From: Rhodopila sp.
GTDB taxonomy: Bacteria > Pseudomonadota > Alphaproteobacteria > Acetobacterales > Acetobacteraceae
Assembly (NCBI GenBank): GCA_025355085.1
Contig: JANXLQ010000024.1
Location: forward strand, 1-60,607
Length of the DNA stretch: 60,607 nucleotides
Direction: 5' to 3'
In this document: positions 55,433 to 60,607 of the stretch, in pieces
How positions within the stretch are numbered: the first letter of the stretch is position 1
Layout: each line of letters begins with the position of its first letter
Translations under genes and position numbers: made by a program
Notes under the pieces: generated by a model
The model's database searches: none
What the model saw: the letters and a program-made list of their open reading frames with translations, nothing else
What the model was told of the DNA's origin: nothing

Positions 55433-55458
55433 GATGGCCGGGGTTTGACCCGGCCATC
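55433..55458. terminator. 10-bp perfect hairpin after the amidohydrolase gene
   Basis: GATGGCCGGG (55433-55442) pairs with CCCGGCCATC (55449-55458) around a 6-nt loop. It sits 58 bases after the amidohydrolase stop and upstream of the convergent binding-protein end. There is no U-tract. Confidence 0.6.
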
Positions 55459-55625
55459 GATGCCGGATCAGGTCACTGAAAAATAAACGCCGATCGCGGA
55501 AAAACTTCCTGCGGGGCACTGGTTTTCGCACGCTTCTGCGACAGGAGGCCCGGACAAGCCCAACGGAATGCTCACATCTCAGAAACAGAGATCGATATTT
55601 CGATGGTCGTATAAAAACGTTCCGG

Positions 55626-55660
55626 TTCGTCATGGCCCGGTTTATCCGAGCCATGACGAA
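55626..55660. repeat. REP-like palindrome with CGTCATGG core
   Basis: The arm TTCGTCATGGCCCGG (55626-55640) pairs with CCGAGCCATGACGAA (55646-55660), a 15-bp stem with one mismatch and a TTTAT loop. Its CGTCATGG core is shared with the MITE-like element and the 300-bp palindrome. It lies 31 bases before the end of the convergent binding-protein gene and could also terminate transcription. Confidence 0.7.
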
Positions 55661-55690
55661 AGACTGGATCAGTGTCAGCGGCAGGTGGAA

Positions 55691-57292
55691 TCACTTATCC
55701 AGCCAAACATCCTCCCACCGCCATCCATTGTAGATGCTGTTCACCATGATGGTGATGTTCTTGACGTAGGGATGCCAGCAGGCCGCCGCCACATCGTGGT
55801 AGATGATGGGACGCACCACATCGTCGGCCAGTTTGCGCTCGATGTCCCAGACCATCGCTTTGCGCCTGGCGATATTCGTTTCCATCGACTGTTGGTCGAA
55901 GTCCTTCTCCAGCGCCGGATTGCAGTAGCCGGTGTAGTTGCGCAAAGAGCCGCACGCATAATTCTCGTACAAATTCTGGTCCGGGTCGTCCAGTGAGCTA
56001 CCCGTCAGGTTGAGCCCAACAGCATAGTCCTTCTTAAATACCCGGCTATAGTATTGAGGCGTGTCCACGACATCCAGATCCGCATCGATAAATATCTGCT
56101 TAAGCTGGTCGTTCAGGATCAGCGCCGGGTCACGAAATGTATTGATATTCCGCGTGAAAATTTTGGTCTTTAAGAAGTTATCCGGGCCATAGCCCAGCTT
56201 CTTCATGATCCCGCGCGCTTCCTCGCGGTTCTTCGTCACATCCGGCCCGTAACCGGTCAGCGTGTGCAGCACCTCATCGGGCATGCCCCAGACTCCCTCG
56301 GGCGGCGGCAGCATGGACCCGCCGATGTGCCCCTGGCCTTCATTGATGATGTCGTTGAAGGCCTTGCGGTCGATCGCCAGCGCCAGGGCGCGCCGCAGGT
56401 CGGCGCTGTCGAATGGCGGCGCGTCCCGGTTGATGATCAGGTTGGTGTTGACGTTGGTGCGGCGCAACTCGCACTGCGCCGTGGGGTCCTGCTGCCTGAT
56501 GTCGCGCAGCAGCGATACGACCACGTCGGCCGGATAGGTCATGTCAAAGGTGCCCGATATGAAGCCCAGCATGCGGGTCGCCCGGTTGGGAACGATGCGG
56601 TATTCGATCGCGTCCAGGTACGGCAGGCCGGGCTTCCAGTAATCGGGGTTGCGTTCCAGGCGCATGCTCTCATTCAGGCGATAGTCCACGAAGCGGAACG
56701 GTCCGGTGCCGATCGGCTTGGTCCGCATCGTTGTGGACGAGACATGGCACGGATAGACCGGCGACCATCCGGCCGCCAGTAACGCGATGAAGGACGGCTG
56801 CCCACGCTTAAGGTGAAAGGTGACCTCGTGGTCGCCGTTGACGGTGATTTCCTTCAGGTTGGTGTACCAGGTCTGTCGGGGGCTTTTGCGTATTTTCCCG
56901 GGCGTCAGGCCGGATACCATGTCCCAGGTGCATTTGACGTCCGCACTGGTAAACGGTTTGCCGTCATGCCACTGCACGCCGGACCGCAGCGTGAAGGTCA
57001 GATCGGTGCCATCGGAACTCCATTTCCAGGCGCTGGCCAGTTCGGGGCGGATTGTGTCCATGGTGTTCTGGGGAATGTGCTGGTCGAACAGCACGAGGTT
57101 GTTGAACATCGGCATGAACGGGATCACGACTGAGGCCGTTGCCTCTTCATGGATGGATGGGCTGGGCGGGCTGTCGATATGCGGGACGACCAAAGTGCCC
57201 CCGTGCTTTTGCGCCCGGGCCGAACCACTCACCAGACTGGCGGCGACAGCAAGGCCGATGCCGGCATTCCTCCAGGTAAACATGCGGCGCAT
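55691..57292 (-). CDS. ABC transporter substrate-binding protein, family 5 (peptide/nickel type)
   Basis: 533 residues. A Sec signal peptide ends near SARAQKHGG. The family-5 signature is in ELASAWKWSSDGTDLTFTLRSGVQWHDGKPFTSADV, and the repeated PDYWKPGLPYLD and LRRALALAIDRKAFNDI segments are typical of DppA/OppA-type proteins. It captures peptides or other solutes for import. GGGGAGG lies upstream of ATG 57292. No permeases or ATPases of the family are adjacent, so it is an orphan receptor for a system elsewhere. The neighbour is a D-aminoacylase-like enzyme. Confidence 0.9.
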   Translation of the reverse strand: MRRMFTWRNAGIGLAVAASLVSGSARAQKHGGTLVVPHIDSPPSPSIHEEATASVVIPFMPMFNNLVLFDQHIPQNTMDTIRPELASAWKWSSDGTDLTFTLRSGVQWHDGKPFTSADVKCTWDMVSGLTPGKIRKSPRQTWYTNLKEITVNGDHEVTFHLKRGQPSFIALLAAGWSPVYPCHVSSTTMRTKPIGTGPFRFVDYRLNESMRLERNPDYWKPGLPYLDAIEYRIVPNRATRMLGFISGTFDMTYPADVVVSLLRDIRQQDPTAQCELRRTNVNTNLIINRDAPPFDSADLRRALALAIDRKAFNDIINEGQGHIGGSMLPPPEGVWGMPDEVLHTLTGYGPDVTKNREEARGIMKKLGYGPDNFLKTKIFTRNINTFRDPALILNDQLKQIFIDADLDVVDTPQYYSRVFKKDYAVGLNLTGSSLDDPDQNLYENYACGSLRNYTGYCNPALEKDFDQQSMETNIARRKAMVWDIERKLADDVVRPIIYHDVAAACWHPYVKNITIMVNSIYNGWRWEDVWLDK

Positions 57293-57419
57293 TGGCCATC
57301 CTCCCCTAAATCCGCCGGGTCTTCCCGGTCCGGATGGAATGCTGCGCCGGTAGCGGGTGCGGATGCAAGTGCGGTAATATGTTCTTGTTTTGTCCGAATT
57401 GCTGGTGTAGCCTGCCGGT

Positions 57420-57617
57420 ATGTTCGATATACCCCTTCAGCCGGTGTCCGACGATGAGCTGGAAGCGATCCTAACGGCGGCGCTGCGGTCTTCCGGCGGG
57501 CACCTAACGCGTCCAACGGAGTGTTTCATGGCCACCGCCTCCGCTCGGCATTTGGTGGATCGGATGGCGTTGGCGGGGCTGCGGGTGGTACGGTTTCCTG
57601 ATCGGCGCCTGACGTAG
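57420..57617 (+). CDS. Small hypothetical protein
   Basis: 65 residues with no recognised domain. It has an acidic start (DIPLQPVSDDELEAILTAALR) followed by a basic half rich in Arg (DRMALAGLRVVRFPDRRLT). No strong ribosome-binding site is visible before ATG 57420. It lies between the divergent binding-protein gene and ssb, 140 bases upstream of ssb. It may be real given amphipathic-helix-like composition, but could be a chance frame. Confidence 0.5.
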   Translation: MFDIPLQPVSDDELEAILTAALRSSGGHLTRPTECFMATASARHLVDRMALAGLRVVRFPDRRLT

Positions 57618-57758
57618 GAGCGGGGGACGGTGATGAAAATTCACCGGAGTCGCCGGTTCGCTTCGGCACGATTTCTTGGGTTTGGTAAGGAGATTTTAAC
57701 CATGTGGCCCGAAGATGGTGTTTGGGCTAGGTTCAGGGTCTTGAGAAAGGATTGATCG

Positions 57759-58310
57759 ATGGCAGGTTCGGTAAACAAAGTGATTCTGGTGGGGAATCTG
57801 GGGAAGGACCCGGAGGTTCGCTCCACTCAAGACGGTAGCAAAATCGTCAATCTAACGCTCGCGACCAGTGAGACATGGAACGACCGCACGTCCGGTGAGC
57901 GCAAGGAAAAGACCGAGTGGCACAAGGTGGTGATTTTCAACGATCGCACCGCCGATGTGGCGGAGAAGTATCTGAAAAAGGGCGCCAAGATCTACGTGGA
58001 AGGATCGCTGCAAACCCGCAAGTGGACCGATCAGGGCGGACAGGAGCGCTATACGACCGAGGTTGTGATTGGCCGCTTCAACGGCGTGCTTACGATGCTT
58101 GATACGCGTTCCGGCGGCGGTGAAGGCGGCGGCGGGTATGGCGGCGGGGCATCTGAAGGCGGCGGTGGCAGCAGTTACACGCCGCGCGAACGGGCACCGG
58201 CAGCAGCAGCGGCACGGCCAGCCAGCGGTGGCGCACGGAGTGGCGGGTCCGGCGGTCCGTCGTGGGATGCGCCGAAGGGCGGCGACCTGGACGATGAGAT
58301 CCCGTTCTGA
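57759..58310 (+). CDS. ssb: Single-stranded DNA-binding protein
   Basis: 183 residues. The OB fold (about 1-112) starts [20 protein letters not shown] and contains TEWHKVVIF and [16 protein letters not shown]. The flexible Gly/Ser-rich tail (about 115-175) ends with the acidic tip DLDDEIPF, which recruits partners such as the chi subunit (HolC). AAAGGA lies about 7 bases before ATG 57759. It is essential for replication and repair. Confidence 0.96.
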   Translation: MAGSVNKVILVGNLGKDPEVRSTQDGSKIVNLTLATSETWNDRTSGERKEKTEWHKVVIFNDRTADVAEKYLKKGAKIYVEGSLQTRKWTDQGGQERYTTEVVIGRFNGVLTMLDTRSGGGEGGGGYGGGASEGGGGSSYTPRERAPAAAAARPASGGARSGGSGGPSWDAPKGGDLDDEIPF

Positions 58311-58346
58311 CAGTTACCGGTGCGCACGGTTCCGGGAAAGCTTGCG

Positions 58347-59453
58347 CTACCCGGCGCCGTAGCCCCAGCAAACCTCGGCTGGAAGAGCCACGGTCACGGT
58401 GTCATCCACCGCGTGGCGGATGCTGCTGCCGACTTCAAGCGCCTCGATAGTCTGGCCGAACACGCTGACCTCATACACTGTCTGCGTGCCTTGATAGTTG
58501 CGTGATACAACGCGTCCGGGGAACTGGTTCGGACCGGGGCTTGCCGGTTCCAGCAACACGTTGTCGGGCCGCAGGGCAACGCTCACCGCCGAACCGGGTG
58601 CCGTACCGCCGGCCAGACGCACGATCAGCGTCTCGCCTGAACCGACGGCGACTTCGCCTCGCACGCCATCGCGCGACACCAAACGCCCGGTAATAACGTT
58701 GGATGCGCCGGTAAACCCTGCAACGAAAATGTCCGCCGGGCGGTTGTAGAGTTCATCCGGCGCGGCCAGTTGCAGCAGGTTTCCGTCGCGCATCACGCCA
58801 ATGCGGTCACCCAACACCACGGCCTCTTGCTGGTCGTGGGTCACGTATAGCGCGGTCAGGCCGACCCGCTTGATGATCCGCCGCAGGTCGTCGCGCAGCC
58901 GCAGCCGCAACTGCGCGTCCAGGTTCGACAGCGGCTCGTCCAACAGCAGGATTTGCGGCTGATAAACCATGCTGCGAGCCAGAGCCACGCGCTGCATCTG
59001 ACCGCCCGATAGCTGTGTCACCGGACGGTCGGCGTAGGCGGACAGTTCCACCAGGGACAATGCTTCCTCGATCAACCCGGCTTGCTCGCTGCGTTTCACG
59101 CCGCGTGCCTTCAACGGATAGGCCACGTTCTGCCGCACCGTCATGTGCGGCCACACGGCATAGGATTGGAACACCATGCCCAGGTTTCGCGCGCGGGGCG
59201 GTACCAGCACACCGGCCTGCGGATCGGTGTACATCGTACCGCCAATGGCGATGCGGCCGGAGGTCGGATGCTCCAATCCAGCGACGCACCGCAGTGTCGT
59301 CGTCTTACCGCAGCCGGACGGACCCAGCAGAACGACGATCTCACCCGCCGCGATGGTAAACGACACATCGTCGATTGCGGCTTTCGCCAGCGGCGTTCCC
59401 TTGGTGGGAGGGAAGATTTTGCGAAGATTTTCGACGCGCAGTTCGGATGACAT
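58347..59453 (-). CDS. ABC transporter ATP-binding protein (FbpC/PotA-like)
   Basis: 368 residues. Walker A GPSGCGKTTTL near residue 45, signature LSGGQMQRVALARS, Walker B ILLLDEPLSNLDAQLR, followed by a TOBE-type C-terminal domain (about 280-360). This architecture is typical of iron(III), putrescine or thiosulfate importers. ATG 59453 overlaps the stop of the binding-protein gene (TAATG). Gene order on the reverse strand is permease, binding protein, ATPase. Confidence 0.92.
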   Translation of the reverse strand: MSSELRVENLRKIFPPTKGTPLAKAAIDDVSFTIAAGEIVVLLGPSGCGKTTTLRCVAGLEHPTSGRIAIGGTMYTDPQAGVLVPPRARNLGMVFQSYAVWPHMTVRQNVAYPLKARGVKRSEQAGLIEEALSLVELSAYADRPVTQLSGGQMQRVALARSMVYQPQILLLDEPLSNLDAQLRLRLRDDLRRIIKRVGLTALYVTHDQQEAVVLGDRIGVMRDGNLLQLAAPDELYNRPADIFVAGFTGASNVITGRLVSRDGVRGEVAVGSGETLIVRLAGGTAPGSAVSVALRPDNVLLEPASPGPNQFPGRVVSRNYQGTQTVYEVSVFGQTIEALEVGSSIRHAVDDTVTVALPAEVCWGYGAG

Positions 59454-60490
59454 TACTGGCGATATCCGTATGTCTTGTTCCAGTCATCCAGCCATGCATC
59501 GTGCAGAGACTCGAATTCGCTGAACTTCGGGGTCCACAGCTTTTCGGTTTTCGGATCGAACACCGGGATGGGGATTGGCGGATTGCGCATGGCTGTCACA
59601 TTGCCCTGGTCGCGGATCGATGCGATCTGGCCCTCGTCCGACAGCATCCAGTCCATCCAAAGCTTGGCGGCGTTGGGGTGTTTGGCGCCGGCGGCGATGC
59701 CGGAGCCGTAGGGGGTGATGGGAATGCCCTCGGTCCCATAGGTCATGTCGATCGGGGCGCCGTCTTTCTTCTTGCCGTACACGATGCTCATAAGGATCGG
59801 ACCCATAGAGACCTCGCCGCGGATCACCGCGTCGCATAGCGGGGCGTTCGACGGAAACAGCTTCGGCTTGGTGGCGGCCTGTTTGGCCCAGTAGTCCTCA
59901 CCCAGCACCTGACGTTCGAACATGACGCGGGTCCAGGTGGTGCCGCCGGACTGGGCGATGACCTGGCCGATTTTTCCGCCGGCGTATTCCGGCTTGCACA
60001 GATCCATCCAGGTCCCGGGTGGATTGCTGACCAGTTCCGGGTTCCAGGCGATGCACCATGCCGGCGTGGTGGTCGGCCAGAGTTTCGGGGATACCAGGGT
60101 TTCCGGCAGATAGTCAGCCGCGTTGGGCGGAGTGTAGTCGGCGAACAGCGCCTCGATAGACTTGGACTGGCTGCGATCGGAGTGGTCGATCACGTCCGCT
60201 TCCAGTTTGTTCGACGCCGCCTCAGTGCGAATACGTGTGATCAACTGGCCGCCGGAGGCACGCACCATGCTGACGCGAATGCCGGGGTAGGATTTATTGA
60301 AGACGTTGATCGTCTCTTGGATCACTTCGGTCAACGAGGCGGTATAGAGTACAAGCGTACCTTCCTTGTTCGCCGCCGCGACCAAAGCCGGGTCGGGGAT
60401 GAACGGCTTTGCCGCACGGGCCGGGCCGAAGCGGGCTATCAGGCCGAGGGACGCAAGTGAGCCGAACGACTGGCGACGGGACAGTTTCAT
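59453..60490 (-). CDS. Extracellular solute-binding protein, family 1 (iron/polyamine type)
   Basis: 345 residues from ATG 60490, preferred because AGGAA lies about 7 bases upstream and the product then starts with a Tat-like signal, SRRQSFGSLASLG, cut near ARAA; a TTG at 60505 overlaps the permease stop but is weaker. The LVLYTASLTEVIQETINVFNKSYPGIRV segment near residue 45 is typical of FbpA/AfuA-type receptors. It captures the substrate for the importer. Substrate (ferric ion or other) is not certain. Confidence 0.9.
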   Translation of the reverse strand: MKLSRRQSFGSLASLGLIARFGPARAAKPFIPDPALVAAANKEGTLVLYTASLTEVIQETINVFNKSYPGIRVSMVRASGGQLITRIRTEAASNKLEADVIDHSDRSQSKSIEALFADYTPPNAADYLPETLVSPKLWPTTTPAWCIAWNPELVSNPPGTWMDLCKPEYAGGKIGQVIAQSGGTTWTRVMFERQVLGEDYWAKQAATKPKLFPSNAPLCDAVIRGEVSMGPILMSIVYGKKKDGAPIDMTYGTEGIPITPYGSGIAAGAKHPNAAKLWMDWMLSDEGQIASIRDQGNVTAMRNPPIPIPVFDPKTEKLWTPKFSEFESLHDAWLDDWNKTYGYRQ

Positions 60491-60501
60491 TGGAAATTTC
60501 C

Positions 60502-60607
60502 TCAACCGGTTCTGGCCGGACCGGTCGGCGTGGAGCCGCGCGAGATCCGGTTGGTTATGGTGATCAGTACGCCCAGCAATACCATTTGCACCAGGCTGAA
60601 GGCGGCG
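60502..60607 (-). CDS. ABC transporter permease, C-terminal end only
   Basis: On the reverse strand the last 34 codons run from the window edge to TGA at 60502-60504: a hydrophobic helix (SLVQMVLLGVLITITNRISRG) and a short polar tail. Position and hydrophobicity fit the end of an FbpB-type permease upstream of the binding-protein gene. The body lies beyond the window. Confidence 0.75.
   Translation of the reverse strand, partial: AAFSLVQMVLLGVLITITNRISRGSTPTGPARTG

Overview
This is a high-GC bacterial window that looks like an alphaproteobacterium, most likely of the Acetobacterales (Acetobacteraceae). The evidence is the radA-cvpA-purF-SDR order, a FixJ-like receiver, a CYP153 P450, SorAB sulfite dehydrogenase, MsrP, a GcrA/Myb-like small HTH protein, and the protein style in general. 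No rRNA, tRNA, CRISPR array, intact transposase or prophage was seen. The taxonomic call is inference from gene content, not a computed placement.

Layout. 0-5 kb: a truncated response regulator, a coiled-coil protein, pepA-holC (coupled), a Sua5-type tRNA threonylcarbamoylation enzyme and an XRE regulator. 5.7-8 kb: the periplasmic sulfite dehydrogenase pair sorA-sorB and a secreted repeat protein. 8.4-9.4 kb: two small accessory proteins and a short element with terminal inverted repeats. 9.5-13.9 kb: housekeeping accB-accC-cupin, divergent from thiS-thiG, then apt. 14-18.6 kb: a DUF35 protein coupled to a thiolase-fold protein, divergent from a CYP153-type P450 and an acyl-CoA synthetase. 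18.7-25.3 kb: a MetE-like protein and a PLP desulfhydrase/deaminase (coupled), msrP with a tiny membrane protein, and a large hybrid histidine kinase. 25.5-30 kb: a double-CDGSH protein, cyanase, tenA-pepN (coupled), and a CitE-like lyase.

30.8-38 kb mixes acyl-CoA enzymes (type III CoA-transferase, enoyl-CoA hydratase, two luciferase-like oxidoreductases, a Gfo/Idh/MocA dehydrogenase) with at least three gene remnants (MetE N-terminus, FMN-reductase C-terminus, MFS tail), which suggests local rearrangement and decay. 38.1-44.9 kb is mostly housekeeping: surE, then on the other strand radA, cvpA, purF, SDR, and an MlaF-like ATPase with a periplasmic protein. A 300-bp imperfect palindrome separates surE from the SDR gene. 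45.4-53.4 kb carries an envelope glycosylation pair (GT-C membrane protein and GtrB-like GT2), a cupin, a divergent PEP carboxylase and an acyltransferase. 53.6-60.6 kb has a D-aminoacylase-like hydrolase, a dipeptide-type binding protein, ssb and a ferric/polyamine-type ABC importer running off the right edge.

Functional themes. The P450, ligase, thiolase-like/DUF35 pair and the 30-38 kb CoA enzymes could together oxidise, activate and shorten a hydrophobic (alkyl or isoprenoid) substrate. The thiolase-fold protein has glycine where the nucleophilic cysteine should be, so its chemistry may be aldol cleavage rather than thiolysis. A second theme is sulfur and oxidative repair (SorAB, MsrP, the desulfhydrase-like enzyme, MetE-like protein, CDGSH, cyanase). 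The most noteworthy sequence-level observations are the MITE-like elements, the PEP carboxylase with a shortened catalytic loop, the SDR without its catalytic tyrosine, MsrP without MsrQ, and a probable CTG start overlapping a stop codon.
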